Below are positions 1 through 5,870 of a stretch of 5,870 nucleotides of DNA, one piece after another. Position 1 is the stretch's first letter; the number at the start of each line of letters is the position of its first letter. This stretch comes from Candidatus Pelagibacter sp. TMED165. Its GTDB lineage: Bacteria > Pseudomonadota > Alphaproteobacteria > Pelagibacterales > Pelagibacteraceae. The translations under genes were made by a program, and so were the position numbers. The DNA is taken from the NCBI GenBank assembly GCA_002171035.2, contig NHHO02000011.1, forward strand, positions 10,648 through 16,517, in the 5' to 3' direction. A model generated the notes under the pieces. That model had not been told where the DNA came from, made no database searches, and saw only the letters and a list, made by a program, of their open reading frames with translations.

Positions 1-216
1 AGAAAAAATTTAATATCAGAAATAAAACCATTTGATATTGAAAATTTAATCAAGTTGAAAATTGTTCAAGGTGGTATGATACCAAAAATTCAAAATTGTA
101 TAGACGCGGTAGAAAATGGAGTAAGAGGTGTAGTTATTTTAGATGGAAGAAAACCCCATTCGATACTTAATGAAATATTTTCTGACCAAGGAGCTGGGAC
201 ACTAATAAGAAAATGA
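1..216 (+). CDS. argB: Acetylglutamate kinase, C-terminal part (5' end outside window)
   Basis: This is the last 71 codons of a reading frame open at the left edge and ending in TGA at 214-216. It matches the C-terminus of N-acetylglutamate kinase, the cytoplasmic enzyme that phosphorylates N-acetyl-L-glutamate with ATP in the second step of arginine synthesis. Visible family signatures are GGMIPK (visible residues 24-29), followed by a helix with DAVENGV, the strand ILDGRKPH (46-53), and the terminal FSDQGAGTLI (60-69), which corresponds to the usual E-x-F-T-D-x-G-x-G-T ending of the family. The protein ends two residues after this motif, as is normal. About three quarters of the enzyme, including the N-terminal substrate site and any arginine-sensing N-terminal helix, lies outside the window. 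The stop overlaps the next start as ATGA, suggesting translational coupling with the HAD hydrolase. Confidence 0.93.
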   Translation, partial: RKNLISEIKPFDIENLIKLKIVQGGMIPKIQNCIDAVENGVRGVVILDGRKPHSILNEIFSDQGAGTLIRK

Positions 217-878
217 AAGACTTAAAAAAAATAAAATATTGGATATTTGATTTGGATAATACCTTGTATTCTGGAGATACTAAAGTTTTTGATCAAGTGG
301 ATAAAAAAATGTCAAAATTTATATCTGAAAAACTTAAAGTCAGTATTAAAGAGGCTAAAAAAATACAAAAAAATTATTTTCACGAATACAACACAACTCT
401 TAATGGTATGATAAAAAATCATGAAATTGATGCAAATGAATTCTTAGAATTTGTGCATGATGTTAATTTAGATTTCTTGAAACCAGACAATTTACTAAAA
501 CAGGAAATATCTAGCTTATTAGGTAAAAAATTTATATTTACCAACGGTTCGAAAGCCCATGCTGCTAACGTTACTAAAAGAATTGGTATCGATAAGCTTT
601 TTGATGGTGTCTTCGATATAGTAGAGTCAGATTTTATACCCAAGCCTTCGGTAGAGCCTTATAAAAAAATTATAGAAAAATACAAAATTGAGCCACAATA
701 TAGTATATTTATTGAGGATATCGCAAGAAATTTAAAACCAGCGCATGAATTAGGAATGAAAACTGTTTGGATTAAAAATAATGAACCTTGGGCAGCTGAA
801 TTTTCAGACTCTGACTTTATTAATTATAAAATTGATAATCTTGCTAAATTTTTAAAGGAGATAAATGAACTTAGATGA
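213..878 (+). CDS. HAD-superfamily hydrolase, pyrimidine 5'-nucleotidase-like
   Basis: A 221-residue soluble protein with all four haloacid dehalogenase motifs. Motif I is FDLDNTLY (nucleophile D13, acid/base D15), motif II is FTNGS (T110, N111), motif III is K144 in KPSVEPY, and motif IV is FIEDIARN (E168, D169), which binds magnesium. The helical stretch at about 20-105 is the expected C1-type cap. The FDLDNTLY start and IEDxxxN ending fit the pyrimidine 5'-nucleotidase (SDT1-like) branch, whose members dephosphorylate nucleoside monophosphates. The true substrate cannot be read from sequence, and other small phosphate esters are possible. The ATG overlaps the argB stop by 4 bases. The nearest Shine-Dalgarno-like AAGGAG (188-193) is 19 bases away, too far to act conventionally, so initiation probably depends on coupling. 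The 3' end overlaps dapD by 14 bases and carries its ribosome binding site. Confidence 0.85.
   Translation: MKDLKKIKYWIFDLDNTLYSGDTKVFDQVDKKMSKFISEKLKVSIKEAKKIQKNYFHEYNTTLNGMIKNHEIDANEFLEFVHDVNLDFLKPDNLLKQEISSLLGKKFIFTNGSKAHAANVTKRIGIDKLFDGVFDIVESDFIPKPSVEPYKKIIEKYKIEPQYSIFIEDIARNLKPAHELGMKTVWIKNNEPWAAEFSDSDFINYKIDNLAKFLKEINELR
854..860 (+). promoter_or_regulatory. Shine-Dalgarno site of dapD
   Basis: AAAGGAG lies four bases before the ATG at 865, inside the end of the upstream HAD gene. It is the clearest ribosome binding site in the window. It supports 865 as the dapD start and suggests that dapD is initiated independently as well as by read-through from the overlapping gene. Confidence 0.65.
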
Positions 879-1692
879 ATTAGAAAAAATTATAAATAAA
901 TCTTTTGATGATAAAGATAAAGTAAACATCGACTCAGCTAAACCTATTATTGATGCAATTCACAAAACTATAGAATTAACTGACCAGGGTAAAATAAGAG
1001 TGGCTGAAAAAAAAAATGGCTCATGGAAAGTAAATCAATGGATTAAAAAAGCAATACTCTTAAGTTTTAAAATTAATAAAATGGAAATTTTAAGAGGCCC
1101 TTATACGTCTTGGTATGACAAGGTTCCTGGAAAATCTGTTAATTGGAAAGAGGAGGATTGGAAAAAAGCTGGCTACAGGCATGTTCCGAACGGAGTTGTT
1201 AGAAAAGGTTCTTTCATAGCGAAGAATGCTGTTTTGATGCCTTGCTTTGTTAATCTTGGAGCTTACGTCGATGAAGGTACGATGATCGATACTTGGGCAT
1301 CTGTAGGGTCTTGCGCTCAAGTTGGAAAAAACTGTCATATTTCTGGGGGTGCTGGGATCGGAGGAGTGCTTGAACCTTTGCAAGCAGGACCAGTTATCAT
1401 AGAAGATAACTGTTTTATTGGTGCAAGATCTGAAATAGCAGAAGGAGTACTAGTAGAAAAAGGTGCTGTTATTTCTATGGGTGTTTATATTGGTGCATCA
1501 ACAAAAATAGTTGATCGAGCTACTGGAAAAATAACTTTTGGTAAAGTTCCTGCGTACTCAGTAGTGGTTCCTGGAAGCTTGCCTAATAAAAAGAATCCAG
1601 AGGGCCCTTCTTTATATTGTGCTGTTATAGTTAAAAAAGTGGATGAAAAAACTAGAAGCAAAACTTCTATTAACGATCTGTTGAGAGATTAA
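865..1692 (+). CDS. dapD: Tetrahydrodipicolinate N-succinyltransferase
   Basis: DapD transfers succinyl from succinyl-CoA to 2,3,4,5-tetrahydrodipicolinate in the succinylase branch of diaminopimelate/lysine synthesis, in the cytoplasm and usually as a trimer. At 275 residues it is the standard family length. The N-terminal helical domain contains [10 protein letters not shown] and the [10 protein letters not shown] segment (about 45-68). From about 107 to 235 the hexapeptide-repeat left-handed beta helix is plain: [19 protein letters not shown], then [12 protein letters not shown], then [13 protein letters not shown]142 and E190 align with the residues described as catalytic in characterised DapD (Asp141 and Glu189 in mycobacterial numbering). 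The C-terminal VPGSLP turn is also typical. The start is set by a good Shine-Dalgarno and by the N-terminal match to the family. It is the best conserved and least AT-rich gene of the cluster. Its TAA overlaps the dapE ATG by one base (TAATG). Confidence 0.97.
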   Translation: MNLDELEKIINKSFDDKDKVNIDSAKPIIDAIHKTIELTDQGKIRVAEKKNGSWKVNQWIKKAILLSFKINKMEILRGPYTSWYDKVPGKSVNWKEEDWKKAGYRHVPNGVVRKGSFIAKNAVLMPCFVNLGAYVDEGTMIDTWASVGSCAQVGKNCHISGGAGIGGVLEPLQAGPVIIEDNCFIGARSEIAEGVLVEKGAVISMGVYIGASTKIVDRATGKITFGKVPAYSVVVPGSLPNKKNPEGPSLYCAVIVKKVDEKTRSKTSINDLLRD

Positions 1693-2846
1693 TGCCACGT
1701 ATAGATGTCATAAAACTATCAAAAGATCTTATAAGATTTCCTAGCGTTACTCCCAAAGATGCTGGTGCAATTAAATTTTTAAGTAAAAAATTAAAATCAT
1801 TAGGATTTAAATGCAAAATTTTAAAATTTAAAGATAAAAATGGAACTATTAAAAATCTTTATGCTAGGTTAGGTAGCAAACAACCTAACCTTTGCTATGC
1901 TGGCCATACTGACGTAGTTCCTCCCGGAGAATATAAAGATTGGACTATTAACCCATTTAAACCAACGATAAGAAAAAATTATTTAATTGGTAGAGGAGCT
2001 AATGACATGAAAAGTTCTATTGCCTGCTTCGTGTCAGCAGTTGATAATTATTTAAAAAATAATCCTAATTTTAATGGATCTATTAGTTTTTTAATTACTG
2101 GAGATGAAGAAGGCTTGGCAATTAATGGAACAAAAAAAGTAGTTGATTATTTGAAAAAAAAGAGAGAAAAAATAAATTTTTGTATAGTTGGTGAGCCAAC
2201 TAATCCTAAAAAATTAGGTGAGATGATTAAAATTGGAAGAAGAGGAAGTTTATCGGGTGTTTTAGAAGTTTTTGGAACACAAGGACATGTAGCTTATCCT
2301 CATCTATCAAATAATCCAATAAATACTTTAATAAATATTTGTAATAGATTAAAAAGTATCAAACTTGATAAGGGTAATAAAAATTTCCAACCTTCAAATT
2401 TAGAATTTACGAGTATATTTGTTAATAACAAAACTCATAATGTAATTCCATCAAAAGTAAAAACTAGATTTAATGTAAGATATAATAATATTCATACAGC
2501 TAGTACTTTAAAAAAAAAAATAAATTTAGTCATTAAAAAAATATGTAAGAAAAATAAATGTAGATACAAAATTCAGTATATTGCTAATGGAGATGCTTTT
2601 CTTACAAAACCAGAAAAAACTATTTATATGGCAAAAAAAATAATTAGAGAAGTAACTAAAATAAATCCTAGATTCTCTACAACGGGAGGTACGTCTGATG
2701 CTAGATTTATAAGAAAAATATCTCCTTGCCTAGAATTTGGCCTAGTCAATAAAACTATGCATAAAGTTGATGAGTGTGTTTCTATTGCAGACTTAAAAAA
2801 GTTAAAAAAAATATACAATAATATTTTAGTGGAATATTTTAGATGA
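1692..2846 (+). CDS. dapE: Succinyl-diaminopimelate desuccinylase
   Basis: DapE is a di-zinc M20-family hydrolase that cleaves N-succinyl-LL-2,6-diaminopimelate to succinate and LL-diaminopimelate, two steps after DapD. At 384 residues it is the usual length. Metal and active-site residues are all present: H72 and D74 in GHTDVVP, D105 in GRGANDMKSS, the E139-E140 pair in GDEEG (catalytic base and metal ligand), E168 in VGEPTN, and H357 in NKTMHKVDE. H199 in the GHVAYPH segment belongs to the inserted dimerisation domain (about 185-295) and corresponds to the histidine that reaches across the dimer in Haemophilus DapE. The GGTSDAR loop (332-338) is also typical. The gene starts on the last base of the dapD stop with only a weak purine stretch (1683-1688) before it, so coupling to dapD is likely. 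It carries an 11-base A run (2510-2520) with the frame intact. Confidence 0.96.
   Translation: MPRIDVIKLSKDLIRFPSVTPKDAGAIKFLSKKLKSLGFKCKILKFKDKNGTIKNLYARLGSKQPNLCYAGHTDVVPPGEYKDWTINPFKPTIRKNYLIGRGANDMKSSIACFVSAVDNYLKNNPNFNGSISFLITGDEEGLAINGTKKVVDYLKKKREKINFCIVGEPTNPKKLGEMIKIGRRGSLSGVLEVFGTQGHVAYPHLSNNPINTLINICNRLKSIKLDKGNKNFQPSNLEFTSIFVNNKTHNVIPSKVKTRFNVRYNNIHTASTLKKKINLVIKKICKKNKCRYKIQYIANGDAFLTKPEKTIYMAKKIIREVTKINPRFSTTGGTSDARFIRKISPCLEFGLVNKTMHKVDECVSIADLKKLKKIYNNILVEYFR
2510..2520 (+). repeat. A11 homopolymer tract within dapE
   Basis: Eleven consecutive A residues encode part of the L-K-K-K-I segment at DapE residues 273-277. The frame is open across it. Tracts of this length are prone to polymerase slippage and to sequencing indels. 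It encodes a surface-like lysine stretch rather than a catalytic motif. Confidence 0.9.
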
Positions 2847-3310
2847 AATTATATAAAATAAAAAAATCCAACATAGACAATAGAGGTCTTTATGCTGCTC
2901 AAGACATAAAATCTGGTACTAGAATTATTTATTATAAAGGTAAAATTATCACTAAAAAAGAAACCGAGAGAAACCCAAAATATGATAATGAAAAAGCAAT
3001 TTACTTATTTAATCTTAACAAAAAATATGATCTTGATGGAGATTTTAAATACAACACTGCAAGATTGATAAACCATTCTTGTAACCCTAATTGTGAAGTT
3101 GATGGAAAAGGTTTAAAATTATGGATATTTGCAATTAAAGATATTAAAAAAGGTCAAGAGCTAAGCTACGATTACGGTTTTAGTTTTGATAAAGATTATA
3201 AAGATTACCCATGCAATTGTGGTTCTAAAAATTGTGCAGGCTATATAGTTCGTGAAGGGTCAAGATGGAGAATAAAAAACAAAAGAGTCAACATAAGAGC
3301 ACAAATCTAA
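2843..3310 (+). CDS. Small SET-domain protein, putative protein-lysine methyltransferase
   Basis: A 155-residue protein made almost entirely of one SET domain, the S-adenosylmethionine-dependent lysine methyltransferase fold. In order: NRGLYAAQDIKSG (13-25), the equivalent of the usual GxGxFA-dIxxGe start; YYKG (30-33); the cofactor-binding pseudoknot element RLINHSCNPNCE (74-85); and GQELSYDYGF (104-113), with Y111 at the catalytic tyrosine position. A post-SET motif C124-x-C126-x4-C131 follows and, with C80, should form a zinc site. The tail from 137 is basic (WRIKNKR). All key residues are present, so it looks active. There is no signal peptide or membrane segment. The ATG overlaps the dapE stop as ATGA, implying coupled translation with a lysine-biosynthesis gene. 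The protein target cannot be told from sequence. Small SET proteins are known in many bacteria, so a bacterial SET is not in itself unusual. Confidence 0.88.
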   Translation: MKLYKIKKSNIDNRGLYAAQDIKSGTRIIYYKGKIITKKETERNPKYDNEKAIYLFNLNKKYDLDGDFKYNTARLINHSCNPNCEVDGKGLKLWIFAIKDIKKGQELSYDYGFSFDKDYKDYPCNCGSKNCAGYIVREGSRWRIKNKRVNIRAQI

Positions 3311-3311
3311 A

Positions 3312-4052
3312 TTAATATTCAATTTTAGATAAATACAAACCGCAGGGAGGAGCAGGTGGCGCGCACTTAGATCTTTTTTTAGACATTAAAGCTTCTTTAA
3401 ATTTTTTTATACTCCATTTTTTTTCACCTAAATATTTTAAGCAACCAACCATGGATCTTACCTGTTGCTGTAAGAATGATCTTGAGATAAAAGTTATTTC
3501 AATTTTATCTTTAACTTTTTTAATATTTGAAAAATTAATAGTTTTTATTGGAGATTTAGCTCCACAAGACGAAGCTCTAAATGTAGAAAAATCTCTAGTT
3601 CCTTCTAATATTTTTGCCCCTTTTTTCATAATTTTTACGTCCAGTTTTTTTTTTAAATGCCAGGCTCTATTTTTATCTAATGCTAAAGGTGCAACTCTAT
3701 TAATTATAAAATACTTATATGTCCTTTTTTTTGCGCTGTATCGAGCGTGAAAGCCTTTATTTTTTTTTTTTACATTTAAAATTGATACTTTATGATTTCT
3801 TAAGAAGTGATTTATTGACTCTAGAAATTTAGTTTTATTATTTATAACATAATTTGTTTTAAAGTGAGCAGACTGTTCAAAAGCATTTACGCCAGAGTCT
3901 GTTCTTCCTGAACCAGAAATAACAATTTTTTTTTTAATTATTTTTTTTAGAGCTATTTGAATTACTTTTTGAACTGAAATACCATTTTTTTGAATTTGCC
4001 AACCTGCAAATTTTTTTCCTTCATATTCAATTAATATTTGGTAAGTAAACAT
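3312..4052 (-). CDS. truA: tRNA pseudouridine(38-40) synthase
   Basis: TruA isomerises uridines 38, 39 and 40 in the anticodon stem-loop of many tRNAs. At 246 residues it is a normal, compact length. Visible motifs are FAGWQIQKNGISVQ (15-28), the active-site loop GSGRTDSGVNAF (47-58) with catalytic Asp D52, FHARYSAKKRTYKY (101-114, usually F-x-A-R-F-S-A), the GTRDFSTFRAS segment (151-161), SFLQQQVRSMVG (192-203), and the C-terminal APPAPPCGLYL (231-241). The catalytic loop reads GRTDSGVNA instead of the common GRTDAGVHA, but the aspartate is kept. The start overlaps the fmt stop by one base, so it is the last gene of the def-fmt-truA unit. Its stop is one base from the stop of the oppositely oriented SET gene. 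It contains a 12-base A run on its coding strand at 3760-3771. Confidence 0.95.
   Translation of the reverse strand: MFTYQILIEYEGKKFAGWQIQKNGISVQKVIQIALKKIIKKKIVISGSGRTDSGVNAFEQSAHFKTNYVINNKTKFLESINHFLRNHKVSILNVKKKNKGFHARYSAKKRTYKYFIINRVAPLALDKNRAWHLKKKLDVKIMKKGAKILEGTRDFSTFRASSCGAKSPIKTINFSNIKKVKDKIEITFISRSFLQQQVRSMVGCLKYLGEKKWSIKKFKEALMSKKRSKCAPPAPPCGLYLSKIEY
3354..3380 (+). terminator. Possible weak terminator for the argB-dapE-SET transcript, inside truA
   Basis: AGGTG (3354-3358) and CACTT (3364-3368) can form a five-pair stem, including one G-U, around a GCGCG loop. A seven-base T run follows at 3374-3380, after a five-base spacer. It lies 44 to 70 bases past the SET stop on the same strand, where a terminator is needed. 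The stem is short and the spacer is long for an intrinsic terminator. It also overlaps conserved truA codons (the APPAPPCGLYL region), which alone could explain the GC-rich patch. Weak call. Confidence 0.18.
3760..3771 (-). repeat. A12 homopolymer tract within truA (T12 on the + strand)
   Basis: Twelve consecutive A residues on the coding strand encode the V-K-K-K-N stretch at TruA residues 94-98. The tract lies in a variable region just before the conserved FHARYSA motif. The reading frame is intact through it. It is the longest homopolymer I see in the window. Confidence 0.9.
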
Positions 4053-4972
4053 TAAGTAAAATTTTTGCCAAAATTAATTTTTGTGCCTTTTAAAAAATCT
4101 TTAATTGATAACTTTTTTTTTCCTTCTTTTTGTATTTCTAAAATTTGAATTGCTTTATCTTTACAACATATTGTCATATTTTTATTGATCAATTCACCTG
4201 GGTTACCTTGTAAATTTATAATTTTTGCTTTCCATATCTTATATCTAGACCCTGCCAATTCAAACCATGCTCCTGGCTTAGGATTTAAACCATTTATTTT
4301 TGCCAGAATAATATCAGCTTTTTGATCCCACATTATTTTAGACTCTTTTTTATCAATTTTTTTAGCATATGAAGTCTTTGTATGATCTTGTTCTGAAAAA
4401 TTTGCGTTATTTTTTTTTATTAATTCTAAACACTTTACTATATTTTTAGCCCCTAGGTTTGATAATTCATTTGATAAATTTGATGACGATGTCTGTTCAT
4501 TGATTTTAGTGCTAATTTGCATCATACAAGGTCCAGTATCTAAATCTTTTTGAATTTTCATAAAACTAATTCCACTCTCCTTGTGCATGTTCATTATTGC
4601 TCTTTGGATTGGAGCTGCTCCCCTTAATTTAGGTAATAAGGAAGCATGAATGTTTAAAAAACCTTTTTCTGGAATATCTAAATAATTTTCAGGTATAATT
4701 TTTCCATAAGCAACGACAATAGCAATATAAGGATTCAACGATTTAAAATATTTTAATTCTTCTTCACTATCCAAATTATTTGGAGACCTTACTTTCAAAG
4801 ATAATCTTTCTGCTATAATTTGTATTGGTGATGGATTTATGTTTTGTCCTCTAGCAGATTTTTTTGGGGGTTGAGTATAAACACAAACAATTTCGTAAGA
4901 AGATTTTTCCAAAGCTTCTAAGGTTTTAATTGAAAACTTAGGCGTTCCCATAAAAACGATTTTTTTTGACAT
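4052..4972 (-). CDS. fmt: Methionyl-tRNA formyltransferase
   Basis: Fmt transfers a formyl group from 10-formyltetrahydrofolate to the amino group of initiator Met-tRNA. The 306 residues match the family length. The N-terminal Rossmann-like catalytic domain begins IVFMGTPKFS (5-14). It holds the signature NIHASLLPKLRGAAPIQRA (107-125) with the active-site N107 and H109, and DLDTG (143-147), giving the catalytic aspartate D145. VYTQPPKKSARGQ (31-43) is the usual loop near the tRNA acceptor stem. The C-terminal OB-like domain starts near 215, with NGLNPKPGAWF (227-237) as its entry motif. The gene is followed by truA with a one-base overlap and lies 13 bases after def, forming the common def-fmt pair. 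No Shine-Dalgarno is visible before its ATG. The frame and conserved start MSKKIVFMGTP support the chosen start. Confidence 0.97.
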   Translation of the reverse strand: MSKKIVFMGTPKFSIKTLEALEKSSYEIVCVYTQPPKKSARGQNINPSPIQIIAERLSLKVRSPNNLDSEEELKYFKSLNPYIAIVVAYGKIIPENYLDIPEKGFLNIHASLLPKLRGAAPIQRAIMNMHKESGISFMKIQKDLDTGPCMMQISTKINEQTSSSNLSNELSNLGAKNIVKCLELIKKNNANFSEQDHTKTSYAKKIDKKESKIMWDQKADIILAKINGLNPKPGAWFELAGSRYKIWKAKIINLQGNPGELINKNMTICCKDKAIQILEIQKEGKKKLSIKDFLKGTKINFGKNFT

Positions 4973-4985
4973 TAATTTATTGAAA

Positions 4986-5510
4986 TTAAACTACGATTCT
5001 TTCTATTGATTTTTTTTGTTTTGAAAGTTTTTTTATTATCATAGATTTTTTAAGTTTAGATAAATAATCTATAAATAAAATACCTTCCAGATGATCCATT
5101 TCATGCTGTATGCAAGTAGCTAAAATACCCTCAGCTTTTAACTCTCTTTTATCCCCGTTATAATCAAGATATTTAACAGTACACTTATCTGGTCTGTCTA
5201 TTTCAGCAAATTGGCCTGGTACTGAAAGACATCCCTCCTCATACGTTGTGTCGACTTTTGAGCTATAGATTATTTTTGGATTTACGAAATATAATGGCAT
5301 TTTTTTTTCCTCTTCTTTTGATATATCTAAGACTATTACTCTTTTAGGTACACCAATTTGAATTGCCGCAAGACCTATTCCTGGAGCATCGTACATTGTC
5401 TCTAGCATATCATTCATTAAAGTTCTTATTTCCTTATCAACTTTAATTACGTCTCTAGATTTTTGTCTTAAAAATGGATCGGGCTCTGTTAAAATTTTAC
5501 GTATTGTCAT
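4986..5510 (-). CDS. def: Peptide deformylase
   Basis: Def removes the N-formyl group from nascent proteins, reversing the action of the product of the next gene, fmt. At 174 residues it is a typical bacterial type 1 enzyme. All three motifs are intact: GIGLAAIQIG (44-53), EEGCLSVPG (91-99) with metal ligand C94, and QHEMDHLEG (135-143) with metal ligands H136 and H140 and catalytic E137. The start MTIRKILTEPDPFLRQKS matches the usual family N-terminus (I-L-x-x-P-D-P-x-L-R), so the ATG at 5510 is well supported. The C-terminal tail (151-170) is lysine-rich and probably helical. It sits 18 bases after the upstream unidentified gene and 13 bases before fmt. No Shine-Dalgarno is seen; a TATAAT-like box immediately upstream raises the possibility of its own promoter and a leaderless message. 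Confidence 0.97.
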   Translation of the reverse strand: MTIRKILTEPDPFLRQKSRDVIKVDKEIRTLMNDMLETMYDAPGIGLAAIQIGVPKRVIVLDISKEEEKKMPLYFVNPKIIYSSKVDTTYEEGCLSVPGQFAEIDRPDKCTVKYLDYNGDKRELKAEGILATCIQHEMDHLEGILFIDYLSKLKKSMIIKKLSKQKKSIERIVV

Positions 5511-5516
5511 AAATTA

Positions 5517-5522
5517 ATTATA
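5517..5522 (-). promoter_or_regulatory. Possible -10 box (TATAAT) for def-fmt-truA
   Basis: The 18-base gap between def and the upstream gene reads, on the minus strand, TTATATTATAATTAATTT followed by the def ATG. It contains a perfect TATAAT six bases before the start codon. A start site about seven bases downstream of this box would fall on the ATG itself, giving a leaderless mRNA. I see no TTGACA-like -35 at the expected distance (around 5540-5545), and in so AT-rich a genome this hexamer arises easily by chance. Confidence 0.25.
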
Positions 5523-5528
5523 ATATAA

Positions 5529-5870
5529 TTAAGTTCTAAGGGGTAGCGCTGAAATCAAAATTTTATTCCTAAGTTTAAAAAGTTTAGCTTGATTCAATAT
5601 ATTGGTGATAAAATAAATAGTTTCAGGATCAAGATCGGAAATTTCATCTTGTCCGATAATTTCAACAAACTTTAAGCTTAGAAAAGCAGATTCTCCATTT
5701 TTAGCCAGATTTACTAGATTTTCAGGAACGCTATAATTTTCTGACATTTGTTTTAAGTTTATATCTTTAGGTATTTCAAAACCATCATTTCTAAGAGCTT
5801 CAAATAAGGCTATATCTTTAGCTGAAAAAAAATATTTTCTATCTCTCTTAATTTTTTTATAAACATTATT
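5529..5870 (-). CDS. Unidentified protein, C-terminal 113 residues (5' end outside window)
   Basis: The frame is open from the right window edge to a TAA at 5529-5531. An internal ATG exists at 5747 (visible residue 43), but the open frame continues upstream with similar composition, so the gene probably starts beyond the window. I do not recognise the family with confidence. The visible part is predicted soluble and mainly helical: a basic segment (KKIKRDRKYFF), then SAKDIALFEALRNDGFEIP, then an acidic-to-hydrophobic C-terminal pair of helices around GESAFLSLKFVEIIGQ and DPETIYFITNILNQAKLFK, ending ISALPLRT. The last part loosely recalls the leucine-rich helical ends of large uncharacterised alphaproteobacterial proteins, where a D-P-x-T-L helix is followed by G-L-x-x-E-A-R. 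That is a recollection, not a demonstrated match. It is co-directional with def at 18 bases and may be co-transcribed. Confidence 0.6.
   Translation of the reverse strand, partial: NNVYKKIKRDRKYFFSAKDIALFEALRNDGFEIPKDINLKQMSENYSVPENLVNLAKNGESAFLSLKFVEIIGQDEISDLDPETIYFITNILNQAKLFKLRNKILISALPLRT

Noticed and set aside
188..193. AAGGAG as ribosome binding site for the HAD gene
   Set aside because: It is 19 bases before the ATG, well beyond normal spacing, and encodes conserved ArgB residues (Q-G in DQGAGT).
419..643. 74-codon open frame on the minus strand inside the HAD gene
   Set aside because: It is opposite the conserved HAD motif II region, with no start signal or family resemblance.
1090..1383. 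97-codon open frame on the minus strand inside dapD
   Set aside because: It lies wholly within the strongly conserved dapD coding sequence and its translation shows no recognisable motif, so it is a shadow frame.
2624..2818. 64-codon open frame on the minus strand inside dapE
   Set aside because: It is antisense to the conserved GGTSDAR and MHKVDE motifs of dapE and shows no independent coding signal.
3451..3750. 99-codon open frame on the + strand inside truA
   Set aside because: It is antisense to conserved TruA motifs, and its phenylalanine- and leucine-rich translation only mirrors lysine codons of truA; it does not look like a real membrane protein gene.
5529..5747. A complete 72-residue gene starting at the ATG at 5747
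   Set aside because: The frame continues without a stop to the window edge at 5870 and the upstream residues look equally protein-like, so this is better treated as the end of a longer gene.
1..5870. A defence system, mobile element, CRISPR array, riboswitch or RNA gene
   Set aside because: The window is almost fully covered by housekeeping genes, with no gap longer than 18 bases, no repeats of array type, no transposase or integrase motifs, and no room for a structured leader or tRNA.

Overview
This window is an ordinary-looking piece of core bacterial chromosome from a very AT-rich, gene-dense genome. GC is roughly 30 percent by eye, lysine codons are almost all AAA, and genes abut or overlap by 1 to 14 bases. 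The protein families, their order and the streamlined spacing suggest an alphaproteobacterium of the SAR11/Pelagibacter type. This assignment is an inference from composition and gene order; there is no rRNA or other taxonomic marker in the window.

Left half (1-3310, + strand): a tight operon running argB (3' end only), a HAD-superfamily pyrimidine 5'-nucleotidase-like hydrolase, dapD, dapE and a small SET-domain protein. Each junction is an overlap: 4 bases for argB/HAD, 14 for HAD/dapD, 1 for dapD/dapE and 4 for dapE/SET. DapD and DapE are the succinyl-transfer and desuccinylation steps of the succinylase route to diaminopimelate and lysine. ArgB belongs to the acetylated arginine pathway, which shares an aminotransferase (ArgD/DapC) with this route, so the cluster groups two related amino-acid pathways. 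The HAD and SET proteins have no assigned step in either pathway.

Right half (3312-5870, - strand): a convergent cluster reading, in transcription order, an unidentified gene cut by the window edge, then def, fmt and truA. Fmt formylates initiator Met-tRNA, Def removes the formyl group from new proteins, and TruA makes pseudouridine in tRNA anticodon arms. The cluster therefore serves translation initiation and tRNA maturation. A TATAAT-like hexamer lies just before def, and the other genes are packed end to end.

The two clusters meet tail to tail with one base between the stop codons (3311), so any terminator must lie inside the opposing gene. There is no intergenic stretch longer than 18 bases and no RNA gene, mobile element, CRISPR array or other accessory element. 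I found no evidence of a new system. The points most worth a second look are the SET protein translationally coupled to dapE, the nearly absent convergent intergenic space, two long homopolymer A tracts inside essential genes, and a variant TruA active-site motif.
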